Origin: Epichloe hybrida | Taxonomy: Eukaryota; Ascomycota; Sordariomycetes; Hypocreales; Clavicipitaceae | Reading direction: 5' to 3' | Length of the DNA: 64,000 nt | NCBI GenBank assembly: GCA_019022495.1 | Contig: JAFEKR010000018.1 | Location: 248,001-312,000, forward strand | Notes under the pieces: generated by a model | Databases searched by the model: none | The model's input: the letters and a program-made list of their open reading frames with translations, nothing else | Told to the model about the DNA's origin: nothing | Shown: one piece after another, positions 12,501-24,169 of the stretch | Position numbering within the stretch: position 1 is the first letter of the stretch | Layout of the letters: every line of letters begins with the position of its first letter | Position numbers and translations under genes: made by a program

Positions 12501-14870
12501 TTACCTAGGCCCCCTAGACTTTATTATTATAGACACTAGAATAAACTTCTATAGTAATGAATTTAGATAATTTATAGCTTTAATATTAATTTTAATTAAG
12601 GAAGTCCTTATTAAGGCACACTATAGTATAGGGAAGGTTAAAAGGTATTATAAGCTACTTTAAAGAGCTTATAATATAATTAGACACGAATACCTTATAA
12701 TACTAGAACCTATTGCCCTTTAAATAGTAATTAAGGCCTTAAATAACACTATAGGCCCTAATAGCCTTATCCTAACCCTCCTTATCTTTAGAGCTTACCT
12801 ATATATAATAAATAAGTCCCTACTATTACCTAATATTATATAGCATGTAATTATAGTATAAAAGGCTACTAAAGAGATTAAGAGACTTTACGCTATCTAA
12901 AAGGTTAATAAGGCCCTTACTAAACGTAATAGCCTAGATACCTTAAAGACCCTTAGCCTACTACTTAGATTAAAGGTTAAGATCTAGTAAGAAGGTAAGG
13001 GATAGGTAAGTCTATATAAGCTGCTAGTGGTTACTAGAGAAAGCTATATACTTAATATACCTAGAGGCCTAAAGACCTTTAGGTTAATATCTATTAAGCC
13101 TTACTATAATAATCCTAGTATAGAGAAGATAGTAAAGCCTAGTAAAGAGGAAGGAGAAAAAGGGTAAGAGGCTTATAATAAGAACATAGTACTACTAATA
13201 CTACTAAAGTAAGGATGCGAAAGGCTATGGAAGAACCCTCCTATAATGCCTTAAGGTACTAATACCTTCCTATTAGCAAAAGAATATAGTAACCTAGCTT
13301 TTATAATTAAGCTACGTAAGGAAGGAATTATTAAGACCCTAGGTAAACTATTTAAGCTATTAATAAAAGCGGAGATTAACGCTCTAATTAAGTAAGGTAT
13401 ATTTAAATTTATTATATTTAATAAGGAAGAATATAGTGGGATTTAAATCTTTAATTCCTAGATTATTAATAAGATTAAGGGTAAGATAATAGAACCCTAT
13501 GAAAAGTCATGCCTTATGATCTAAGGGTATGAGAATAAAGGGAAATAGGCTATTCTTACATAGGCCCTAATGATTTAACGCGCGAGCTAATATCTTATTC
13601 TTGTGATAGCCCTATTAGTAAGATTAAGGAAATTCCTTATCTAGCTAAGAGATATCTATTAGGCTTATATATAGGCCTATATATTACTAGAGCGGCTAAT
13701 CCTAGCGCGCTTGCTAATTTAGATATAGCATCTTTACTTGCCTAGTATAATCTTAAGGGTTATAAAACCCCTCTACAGGCTTATAGAGGTAGGAATACAC
13801 TAGTAAGTTATATATTATAAGCATTATAGAGAGAACCTCTAGATAGAAACCTTTACATATAATCCCTGCCTACTTATAACTACAAAGGAAAGCCCTAACT
13901 TTACCTGCGTTAGAATATAAACTAATAATATAATTAGCCTCTTAGACAAGAAGTTCTCTAAGAAGGAAAAGACCTAGCTTACTATAGTAAGCTTTAATAT
14001 AAAGCTAAAGTAATTCCTAACTTAGGACTACTTACTTATGTTTAATAGTAGCATTATCTTACTAAAGAATAATACTATTAAGATCTAGTAGAAAGGGCAA
14101 AGTAATAAGTTAGAGTTAGTTCTAATAACTAACTTAAAGCGTAAATACATTAAGTAGAGGGCCTAAGGCGCTTACATTACCTTAATCTACTAACTAGAGG
14201 CTTACTTTAACCTATCTGTTGCTATATAATACTAGGAGCTAACCCTAGAGGATATGAAAGCCCTTAATTACCACCTAAAGTAGTAGATAGATTACCTAGA
14301 GAGAGGTCTAATGTTTATCCTAATTAACCTTAAAAAGGTAAAGCTCTTTGCCTTTATAAATAAATCCTTTACTAATAACTAGGACCTATCCTTATAACTA
14401 GGATATATACTTATCCTAGCAAACAAAGACTACACTAATAGCAAGTTTATAATTAAAGGTAACATTATATACTTTAGCTTAATAAAGAGCAAGAGAGTCA
14501 TGTAAAGCATGCTTACCTTAGAAGTCTATAGTATAGTAGCTAGTGTTAATATAGCTTACGTAATTATAACCACCCTAAACTTAGTTACTAACTAACTACA
14601 GCTCCTAAAAATCCTAGTTATTATATATATAAATTCATACTTATTATATAAGTGCCTTATTAAGCTTAGTATAATAAAGGAGAAACGCTTAATAATTAAT
14701 ATTATAGCCCTTTAATAGTTATATAAACGCTAAGAACTTTATAAGATCTAATAGATTAACAGAGAGAATAACCTAGCTAATGCCTTTATAAAGGCATTAC
14801 CTAATAAGGCCCTTAAGAGCTTTATCTTAACTAACTAGATAACCATCTAGATAGAGGGATAGGTTACCTA
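9530..14870 (+). pseudogene. Copia-2 alpha gag-pol relic
   Basis: Reading plus-strand frames through TAA/TAG gives one long polyprotein. The gag part (9540-11450) ends in a zinc-knuckle-like CYICSKEGC near 11350-11400. Protease lies near 11500-12000. Integrase (about 12230-13100) contains a still-open 60-residue piece at 12289-12471, then LGPLDFIIIDTR and IGKVERYY-like motifs. RT lies near 13280-14150, and RNase H near 14280-14850 ends in NLANAFIKALPNKALKSFI. This is the widespread fungal Copia polyprotein type whose integrase starts with a CHHC-like zinc segment. Almost every stop is TAA or TAG at a Gln position. Confidence 0.88.
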
Positions 14871-15341
14871 CGCGTAACACACGCGTAGTAAGAGAAAAAG
14901 GTAATCCTCTAGGAGGATAGCCACGGGGATAAGATAGTGATACGCAGGGGATTTACGCCCTTATAGTTAATATCCCTAGTAGCCACAACCACGCTAGCCC
15001 ACTAGGCCCCCCCCCCCTAGTGGACCATAGAAATTGACAGCGGTGCGTAAGAGGATGAAAGTATTACTGAGGAGAAGGAAGACATTATATACGCGCTATA
15101 GTGCGGTATATGTATTATTTTAAGGAAAGAAGGGATTTAGAAGGACCTACTTATCCTTACATAGGCTCATAGGCTAAGCAAGATTATTATTCCCCTTTTG
15201 TTAGCAACTATACGCCTAGATAAGCTATAAGTTCTTTTCCTTATATCCCTTATTAATCACATTCTTAATCTATCTTTTCCTTTTTTATTTCTGTGATTGA
15301 TATTACATGTTAATAATTATGTTAAAAGAGAGAAGTTCTAG

Positions 15342-15650
15342 TGTTAGAATAAAGGTAATATTAATCACACGTCGCAGCCGTAATTACCTAGCAAAAGCTC
15401 AGGCCACGCGCGGACCCTACACGTGACCCATAACCCGGCACGTTAATTAGCTAGGAAATGTAGGGATATAAACGCGTAACCCCTTTTCCCTTTATATATC
15501 ATAACTTCTAGCTTTTTACCTCTCTTTTCTAACAACTTAATCAATTATAACAACAGATAACGTAGCCTAAAATAGATAATCAATAATAATACTATTCTTC
15601 GGGCTCACGACTGTATTACACATTGAATTCAATACCCTGTGAATCCAACA
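15342..15650 (+). repeat. 3' LTR of Copia-2 alpha
   Basis: 309 bp, matching the 5' LTR in length. The right (outer) end retains CACGACTG and CCCTGTGAATCCAACA without RIP changes. The left (inner) end is mutated. Confidence 0.93.
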
Positions 15651-16014
15651 AAAAAGTTTTAGCTTATTTAGAAAAGTAAGCTTATTTTAAATATATAATA
15701 TCTTAGTAATATTCTTTTATATCTATTTTAAAGAATGCTTTTTTCTTAATATATTAAGGGTCTTCCTATGCTTATATCTATTTTCTATAATTTATTATAA
15801 TTATTTATTTTATAAAAATACATTATAATACAATACAATACAATACATTACAATACAATACAATACAATATAATATATTATTAAAAAGGTAAGGTAGTAT
15901 ATATACTTATTATATAGTAGATTTTCAAAGTAATCTAAATAAGATACTATTAAATTTTTATACTATTTAGGTATTTAGTTATAGAATTATAAAGTTTAGC
16001 TAATTTAGACTATT
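15651..16014. other. hAT-1 internal segment with CAATA array
   Basis: AT-rich remainder of hAT-1 between two retrotransposons. It holds a CAATA array (15826-15875). The stretch 15880-16010 resembles 8735-8840 (shared TATATAGTAG and AAGTAATCTA), so the host transposon had an internal direct repeat. No gene. Confidence 0.7.
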
Positions 16015-16249
16015 TGTTAGGAACTGGCCTTATGGCTACTACGTATAAGCATTTAGAATAAGAATATTATTCTTACAGAAGGAAAGGAGAACTTTACTAG
16101 TGTTACATAGCATCTAGATATATATCCCCTTATGTGCGGTCTATGCGTAGTCTACATAAAGCCCTAACCCCTTTACCTAGAGTGCGTATACTTTCTAAAG
16201 CCTTTCTAGAGCTAGACTTAACCTAAGCTTATAGCTTAAGTCTATAATA
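16015..16249 (-). repeat. 3' LTR (left) of Gypsy-1
   Basis: 235 bp. Its outer start (TGTTAGGAACTGGCCTTATG) is unmutated, whereas the partner reads TATTAGGAACTAGCCTTATA. Confidence 0.93.
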
Positions 16250-16862
16250 TACCCCTATACTTATCTCCCCCTTCCTTCTCCTATAAAAAAAGTAAGCATA
16301 TATTAACGCTAGACCCCTATTATATAGCTACTATAAAAAAACCTAGTAAGGTAATATAAGTAGCCTAGTAGAGCTAGTAGGTTACTAGGTAGGGTTATAT
16401 CTCTGCTATATAAAGTAGAAAAATTTTTAGTGTAGTAAGCGCCCTACCTTACTCTAGTCCTGCCCCTAAAAACACTAGCTACTTTCTTTAGAACCCCTTA
16501 TTACTAGCTATCTCCCTACCTCCTCCGCCCCCTTAACTTTACCCTAATCTTATATCTTATCTATTACCTACTAAACTTAAGCTTTACTTTAAGTAGCCCC
16601 CTTATTAGTAATTATCTAGCCCCTTATTATATAATATACCACCCCTATTTACTCCTAGCCTTTATTTATAAATATAAATAACCCATGCTTTAATTAGAGC
16701 TTAACTAATTTATCCTAAAATATAAATAACCTATCTCCCCTCCCTTAACTTTATATTCTTTTACTTTCTTATTATTATAATTTCTTCTTTTTATACCCTT
16801 TCTAGCCTTATTTATTAATTATCTTACTACCTCTAAGCTCCTTTCTTATATCTAGTCTACTT

Positions 16863-17655
16863 CTTATTATAAGTAATGTTATCTCCCCCTCTAACTAACT
16901 TACTACTAGTATATCTCCTTCCCCTCCTCTGCCCTCTCCTACCTTATTTAAGTATACTTACCTTAGTAAGTATATTTTAAAAGGAGACTCTAATAATAAG
17001 AACCTCTCTAATAGTAAGGAGTATAATTTTCTATATAGTCCTTATATAAATAATCTCTAAAATAAGGGTACCCTTAACTACACTCTAGGGCTAAACTAGG
17101 CCTATTACTATTATTAAGCTAGCTATTATATATACCTCTAGGAGAAGTATCTATATAGTATAAACCTAAAACTCTACTATACCTTTAAATATCTTAAGAA
17201 TCTTATATATACAGGAAAAGCTATTAAGACTCTAGCTATACTATAGACTAGTAATAATAAGGGGTAGCGCACTACCCTTATAAAAACTTTTATCTACTAC
17301 TATAAATATTTTAATAGTATACTTACTACTACTTATATTAATCTAGCTAAGGCCTAGCCCCTAGCCTCCTCCCCTGTAGGTATAGCCTACGCCTAAGGTA
17401 CCTCTAAGGCGTAGTAACTTATGCTTACCTAGATAACGCCTACTTACTAAGGATATAATAACCTAGCTACTAAATTCTTTTATAGTATAAGAACTATAAA
17501 TAATAACTTAGCCTAGTCTATCTCCGCCTAGGAGGCAGGTAATACCTAAGTCTAATAAATAGCTAAAACCATCGCAAAGCTAGCCCATACCATTACTAAG
17601 GCCCGCCGCTAACGTAACAATAATAATAACACCCCCCCCCTATCCTAAATTATTT
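16863..17655 (+). pseudogene. Antisense extra ORF relic in Gypsy-1
   Basis: Plus-strand frame, convergent with pol, lying between the pol 3' end and the 3' LTR. It is open for about 260 codons apart from roughly 20 TAA/TAG codons of the kind RIP makes from Gln. Visible segments include LTTSIS, YTYLSKYILKGDSNNKN, YYKYFNSILTTTYINLAKA, TLAILQTSNNKG (a TAG read as Q) and a basic, Asn-rich tail KARRQRNNNNN. The composition is that of a hydrophilic protein, unlike the Leu/Ile/stop noise of other frames. I do not recognise a family. The start is not determinable after RIP, and an upstream exon is possible. A segment resembles the corresponding frame in Gypsy-2. Confidence 0.5.
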
Positions 17656-17699
17656 TATATTATAGTAGAATTTCAGCGCTAGGTCGTGCGCGCATTAGA

Positions 17700-20600
17700 T
17701 AGAAATTAGGTATTTTCTAGCTATCTTTAGTTAAATTAAAATACACTCTTTTAGGGCTATTATTTATCCATACATTCCCCTATTATAATTTAAAATAGTT
17801 AAGTGCTTTTATATATGCTATACTTTCTAATAGCTCCTAAGTTAGCTATACATAACCTCTCTATTTAACTAAGACATTCTAGTTTAAACCCCTACCTAGT
17901 ATATTCTTAGCTATAAGGATTTCCTTTACCTAATACTCCGCGAGATTATTATTAGCATCTATTATAACTAGCTCCGGTAGTAAACGTTTATTAGCTAGTC
18001 TTTAGCTTAGTAGCAAATTATTTACCACACGCTAAATCAAGTTAATATAAAAGATAGGATACAGTCCCCTTAGGATATCTAACCTAACCATTAAGGGCAT
18101 AGGCACCTTAAGCACCTTATATTTAGCTATAACCTAATCTAACTTCTTACAGGGATGGTTTGTTTTAATGTTATAAAGGCTAAGCTACACGTAGTCCCTA
18201 ACCTAGAATTGCTTTACTAGCCTATAACTACTATTTATATCCTCTTACTATTATTACTAGATAAAGACTATTATAGCCTATATTAAATCTATACTATCTT
18301 TTAAATATTATAGAAAGGCTTAAGCCCTCCCCTTTGCTAATATAGTAAATTACCCTGTAGGTAATAAATCCTAAATTACAGCTATATTAAACCCATAAAG
18401 TGCTATGTTTACGCTTATCCTAGTTATTAATAAATCCCTATTATTTAATGCCAGCTAGTAAGCTAGTAGGTAATCTAGCTATTTAAATTAGGAGAAAGAT
18501 AGCATTACGCGTAATATAGCCTATACTTCCTAGTTTACCCTTTCTATGCCGCTATCTATCTGCGGGTAATGCGTAGTAAAAAGTAGCTATTACATACTAA
18601 CCCTATTATAAAGTTCTATCTAAAAATTACTTAGCTAGTCCAACCTATAATCTATAATAATTTATATAAGGAATCCGTGAAAACTCCACTAGTAGTATTT
18701 AAATTATTTCGCGCACGCCCTAGCCTCTATTAATAACATTACTTCTAACTAGACGTACTTTAAGAGCTAATTAGTAATAACTATAAGAAACCGTAGCTAA
18801 TCCTATGTTTCTACTAGAAGGTTAGTTATAAAGTTAATAAATATTTATAACTAGTACCTATTAGGGGGCGGAATAGGTTTTAGCAAGCCTTATTATAGTT
18901 ACTAGCTTTTCTACCCTCTATAGTAGTAATAGTTTTATATAAACTAGGCTATATCCTATAACATACTATCCTAGTGGAAGTCTCTTTAAAGCGCCTTAAA
19001 GGTTATATTTTAACTTAGGTAACCTAATAAGGGCAAGTCATAAACGCACTATATTAATATTATAGTTAACGGCTCCCACTTAGGGACCTATATCTGTCCT
19101 TAGAATTAGAGCAACCCCTTTATACTAATCTAATAATCCGTAATCTATTCTTTAGTGTTAGTAGTATCTAGGAACTTCCTAGCCCCTACCACCACAGTAT
19201 CTATCCATAACTTATACGCCTTATCCTAGGCTAAAGACTAATCCCACAGAGACTAAAGGTGTTTATCTGTAAACATTAACCTACTAGCAGGTAGGACCCT
19301 TAACTTTATTAGGCTACTATTAGAAGCACTCCCCTTTACTACTATAATAAGTTTAAGGTAAATATATAGTTACCTTCCCTTAAGGGAAAACTTCATAGGA
19401 CTAGTTACTAACTAAATAATTAGTGCCTTTACCCTTTCTATTCCTAGCCTCTTTAGATAACGCCATAATAGCATATCTAGTTATTTCGCTTAAGTGCCCA
19501 GTCTATAATATAAATAGAAATTAAAGAGTGCTAGAGTCTCTGCTTACTAAGCTTAATATTTAGATATCTCCCTTAGCGCTATAAAGTACTTAAGGTTCTT
19601 ATAGTCTATTAGAATTATAAATAGTTTGCTTACGCCTTATAGCTTTACTAACCACGCCTTAAGATAGGAGATAATTACTAGTAACTCCTTATTATAAATT
19701 ATGTAATTCCACTAAGTAGGTTGTAATTAAGCTAAATAGTAAGCTACTAGATACAGAATACTATTATTACTAAACTAGGAGAGACACCCCCCTAGGGCTA
19801 TTCTAAAGTAGTCTGCCTCCACTAATATGTCCCTTTCAGGATCCCACTAAGCTAGGATTAGGTATAATATAAAAGCTAACTTTAATACCTTAAAGGCCTT
19901 ATTATATACCTTTATCTAGTAGAATAAGACCCCCTTCTTTATTAAGTTAATCAGAGGACCTATAATATTTAAGAAATCTAGTATAAAGTTATAATAAAAG
20001 TTAGTAAACCCTAGAAAACCGCGAACCCCCTGAACCCTAGTTAGTGCCTCCTAATCCTAAATTACTATAATCTTTTCTTTATCTAGATAGATAGCTTTTC
20101 CTACCTAAATAACAAACCCTAAGTACTTAACCTCTTTAGTAGTAAAGATATATTTCTTAATATCTAGGTTTAGGCTAGCCTATTATAATCTAGCTAGCAC
20201 ACTACAGACCTTTTATATATAGTCCCTCCTTAAACTACCTAAGTAAATAAGTATATTATTAAGGTATATAGTAATATAATCACTAAGTATCCCACTTAGC
20301 ATGCTATTAATATATTATTAGAAAGTTACTAGCGCGCCCGCTAACCTAAAGGGACACATAAGCTATTTAAACAAGCCAAACCTAGTCTAAAATGCGGTCT
20401 AGTATTCCTTGCCTTTAGTAATACGTATGTAATAGAACGCTAATTATATATCTAGCTTTATAAACTACTTTACCTCTAATAGTAACTATAGCGTTTCCTT
20501 TACTAATAGTAAGGGGTAATAGTCTTATTCTATAATCTTATTAAGCGCGTAATAGTCCACGTAAAACCTCTAGCTACCCCTAGGCTTCTTTATAAGTAGC

Positions 20601-22600
20601 ACTAGGGCTACTACTAATAAGGAGCTTACTTAAATCCACCCCTTATCTATTAAGTCTATTACCTACTTCTAGATCTTAAGCAAATATTCTTAGGGCATAT
20701 TATATAAAGGTGCCTATAGCAAGTTAGGCTTGCTGCTATCCGTGTTACGCTTTAGTTAAATATAGTAGTCTAACTTCCCTTAATATAGGGTTAGGGCACT
20801 TGCCTTACTTTCTAAAAATAAGTCTTGAAAATCCTATAATGCCTCTAGTAAGGAAGCAAGAAGCTCCCCCTCTATAGGTTCTAGGGTTACATTAATCTAT
20901 AAGATTAATGTAATCTCCTGTAAGCTTATAGCGTATAGCTAGATAGTCTCCTTCTGCTTACACGCATATTATACTAAACCTATAAAGGTTAAGCTAAGGA
21001 TTAAAACCATAGGGTGGTTAACTCTCCTATCTACTATAGCCTATATATATAACCTATTTGTAAAGCTAACGCAAACTTACTACCGCGCTATATCTAGCTT
21101 AATTTTATTCTATTTTATTTATAGTATTCCTAGGATTAGTTACCTTGTTAATCCTAGGATTATATATGCTATAATTAGCATCTCCTATCTATCTAAATCT
21201 AGTTAAAACTAAACTATATATAATATATATAATTATTTCTCCTAACTCTTCTTTCCCCCTTATTTTACACTAATAGTAGTATAAACTAACCTCTTAGTTA
21301 GAAAAGGGAGGCGTTCTAATTAAAGCTTTTAGACTAGGCGTTTACTTATAGTAGTGTAGTAGTTATAACCTATATTAACCTAAGTATTTATAAAGGTAGT
21401 CTTATTAATTAACGTAGGAACTAAGAAGGGGCTTAAATCTATATTACTCTGGATCTCCTTATAGTCCCTGCTAGTAATAACTATATACTATAAAGCCCCT
21501 ATATGCCTCTTCCCTGTGTCTCTTATTAAATAACTTAATAATAGGGTTACTTGTTTTCTAACTAGTCTATAGATTTATTATCTAAGTTAATAGTAAGTGC
21601 CTCTTTAGTATTATAAGCGTTTATAAAAGACTTTATTTAAGGATAAACGGTAGGATATAGTAAGTATACTATAGTAAAGTGCTTAGAGAAGCTATATTGT
21701 AAGTATTAACCCTTATTATAGCGTGTGTTAAGCATATCCTAGGTAACCTACTTAGCCTATTTGCTATCTCTCTTATTACCTAACTTATAGTAACCTATAG
21801 ACTTTCTAGAATTTTATTAGGTCCCTAACGTACCTATAGAGTAAATATCTATTATTAGTGTGTCCTTATCCTATATCTTAGCCTTATTATGCCTAGGCGC
21901 TGTATTACCCTGTTTCTATATGCGGTGTTTTTCCTCTAGTTAGTAGGATTTAATATCTAGTGTAATGCTTTAATAGTAGGCTATTACTGCCACATAGTTA
22001 GCCTAGGGAATGTCTTGCCTAATACTATAGTCCCTTATTTACTTATTAAGCGCTATGTGTAACTTAGATAACTTTACTAAGTCCGCCTACCTAAGCCCCT
22101 TAGCTAAAGCTAACTTCTATTTAAAGTAAATATAAAAGTCACTAAACCTTTTATTCTATTATTATATTAACTAGTTAAGTTCTATAATAGCTATTTCCTA
22201 TTAGTAAGGGTTATTAAATATCTCCCCTAGGTAATTAAGAAGCTAAGATAAATAAAAGTTCTTAAGGTAACCCTTCTTAAAGAAAGGTGTAACTTATGCT
22301 TAGACCTTAGCTAATAGGTTCTAGTAAATAAAACACTACTAATCCTAATTACTACTAATAAACTCCCTATTTACTAGTAGTTTATAAGTTATAAAGCCCT
22401 TCTAGGCTATAAATAGGACCCTATTACTATTAAAGGGGGGACCTATTAGTAAGGGTTTTTGCTTAATCTAGGTTAGTATAAGTACTATATTTTACACATA
22501 TGCTAAGTACTAGATTTACTCCGCCTGCTATTCTACCTATTATTATAAGCGTATTAACTTGTTATTGCCTATTGTATTTAGTAGTAATAGCATATCCGCG
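17700..22600 (-). pseudogene. Gypsy-1 gag-pol relic
   Basis: Minus-strand reading through TAA/TAG gives gag at 22600-21830, protease below it, and RT near 20750-20150 with TRFGLFK, LMCPFRLAGAPVTF and a YLNNILIY relic of the YLDD box. RNase H and integrase follow at about 20000-18400. A C-terminal chromodomain near 17960-17800 contains EYQVKEILIAKNILGRG and VLVKQRGY. RT before integrase plus the chromodomain identify a Ty3/Gypsy chromovirus. Stops are of RIP type. Confidence 0.85.
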
Positions 22601-22633
22601 GGCTAGGTTATTTCTATAGTAAAAAATAATATA

Positions 22634-22868
22634 TATTAGGAACTAGCCTTATAGCTACTATATATAAGCGTTTAGAATAAGAATATTATTCTTATAAAAG
22701 GAAAGGAGAACTCTACTAGTGTTACATAGCATCTGGATATATATCCCCTTATGTATAGTCCGTGCGTGGTCTACGTAAAGCCCTAACCCCTTTGCCTAGA
22801 GTGCGCATACTTTCCAGAGCCTTTCCAGAGCTAGACTTAACCCAAGCTCACAGCTTAAGTCTATAACA
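22634..22868 (-). repeat. 5' LTR (right) of Gypsy-1
   Basis: 235 bp. Its outer (right) end keeps GAGTGCGCATACTTTCCAGA and CCCAAGCTCACAGC unmutated. The partner LTR reads GAGTGCGTATACTTTCTAAA and CCTAAGCTTATAGC there. Confidence 0.93.
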
Positions 22869-23845
22869 CTATTAAGCTATATATATATAGGGTAGCTATA
22901 AATAGTATTATCTAGGCTTAACTTATAGTGATATTTATTCTTTATATTTTAAAGGTTATTTTATCTTTCTAGCTTTTTTTTAAGATTTACTATACGTTTT
23001 AATATAGTTTTTTTGCTTTAAATATAATATTTACCCTAAAGAAATAATTTATAATTCTAAATAAATAAGATTAAAACTCTAATAAAAATATACTTATATA
23101 TTTAAGGAATTTATTATAAAGAGAAAATTAATACTTATTTAATAAATACTTCTTTTACTATTAAGCTATTTTATTATAATTATAATAAATTATATTAGCT
23201 TTTAACCTTTTTTAAACTAAAAGAAAGGAAAAAACCTAGGAAAAGTTTATAAAGAAAGGTTAAAATATTATATAAAGAATAATTATAATATATATACTAT
23301 TTTTTTTAATATTAAGTAAATAAAAAATAAGCTTTAAAAGTAAGTTTAATTATTTATACTACTTTTAGCTTACTTACTTAGTTATAAAGTGTTTTTAAAA
23401 GTAAGTCTAAAAGTGGGTCTGGTTAAATACTAAAACCTAAGTATAATCCCTTTTTATAGTTATATAACTTTAGCTAAGAAGACATATATAAAAGTGGGTC
23501 TAAAAGTGGGTCCTATTAGTTATACTATAAACCTAGTATTATCTCTTTACTTAGTTATATAATTCTAGCTAAAAAACATATATACAAAAGTGGGTCTAAA
23601 AGTGGGTCCTATTAGTTATACTATAAACCTAGTATTATCTCTTTACTTAGTTATATAATTCTAGCTAAAAAAACATATATATAAAAGTGGGTCTAAAAGT
23701 GGGTCTCATTAGTTATACTATAAATATAGTAATCTCTTTACTTAGTTATGTAATTTTAGTTTAAAAGAGAGAAATATACCTAAGTAAGTCTTATAGTTAT
23801 ATTAGGACTTACTTTTTATTAGTATAAAATTATAAATAGTATAAT
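22869..23845. other. hAT-1 internal segment, AT-rich, non-coding
   Basis: About 1 kb of hAT-1 between Gypsy-1 and the Copia-2 complex. No frame of note on either strand. It ends with a 97-bp tandem repeat array. I see no transposase remnant. Confidence 0.7.
23395..23770. repeat. Tandem repeat of about 97 bp with doubled AAAAGTGGGTC motif
   Basis: Four units start with AAAAGTGGGTC written twice. The second, third and fourth begin at 23490, 23586 and 23683; the first is divergent. Units two and three are nearly identical. The same doubled motif recurs inside the hAT-like MITE at 43222-43245, which suggests a binding repeat shared by the two hAT elements. Confidence 0.88.
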
Positions 23846-24153
23846 TGTTAGATTCACAGGGTATTGAATTTAATGTAATACAGTCGTAAGCCCGAAGAAT
23901 AGTATCGTTATTAATTATCTATTCTAGGCTGCGTTATCTATTATTATAATTGATTAAGTTATAGGAAAAGAGAGGTAAAAAGCTAGAAGTTATAATACAT
24001 TAGAGGGAAAAGGGGTTACGCGTTTATATCCCTACATTTCCTAGCTAATTAATGTGCTAGGTTATAGGTTACGTGTGGGGTCCGCGCGTAGCCTAAGCTT
24101 CTGCTAGGTAATTATGGCTATGACACGCGATTAATATTACCTTTATTCTAATA
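23846..24153 (-). repeat. LTR A (3' LTR of Copia-2 beta)
   Basis: 308 bp, reverse complement of the Copia-2 LTR. Its left outer end keeps TTCACAGGG. The right inner end is mutated (ATTCTAATA). Confidence 0.9.
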
Positions 24154-24169
24154 CTAGAACTTCTCTCTT

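Larger units (their letters stand above)
8841..15650 (+). mobile_element. Copia-2 copy alpha, complete with LTRs
   Basis: LTRs of 309 bp (8841-9149 and 15342-15650) run TGTTGGAACA to GAATCCAACA and are flanked by AAAAA on both sides (8836-8840, 15651-15655). Total 6810 bp. The internal region reads on the plus strand as gag, protease, integrase, RT, RNase H, the Copia order. It is the reference copy for the reversed relatives at 23846-34052. RIP has closed all frames, but the outermost 90 bp of the 5' LTR stay GC-rich. Confidence 0.93.
16015..22868 (-). mobile_element. Gypsy-1: chromovirus-type Ty3/Gypsy retrotransposon
   Basis: LTRs of 235 bp (16015-16249 and 22634-22868) start TGTTAGGAAC (TATTAGGAAC in the mutated copy) and end in CTATAACA. 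They are flanked by CTATT (16010-16014 and 22869-22873). Total 6854 bp. Pol reads on the minus strand, so the 5' LTR is the right one. A polypurine tract, seen as CCCCCTTCCTTCTCC on the plus strand near 16267-16281, adjoins the left LTR and supports this. About 1.4 kb between pol and the 3' LTR holds an additional frame on the opposite strand. RIP-mutated throughout. Confidence 0.93.
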
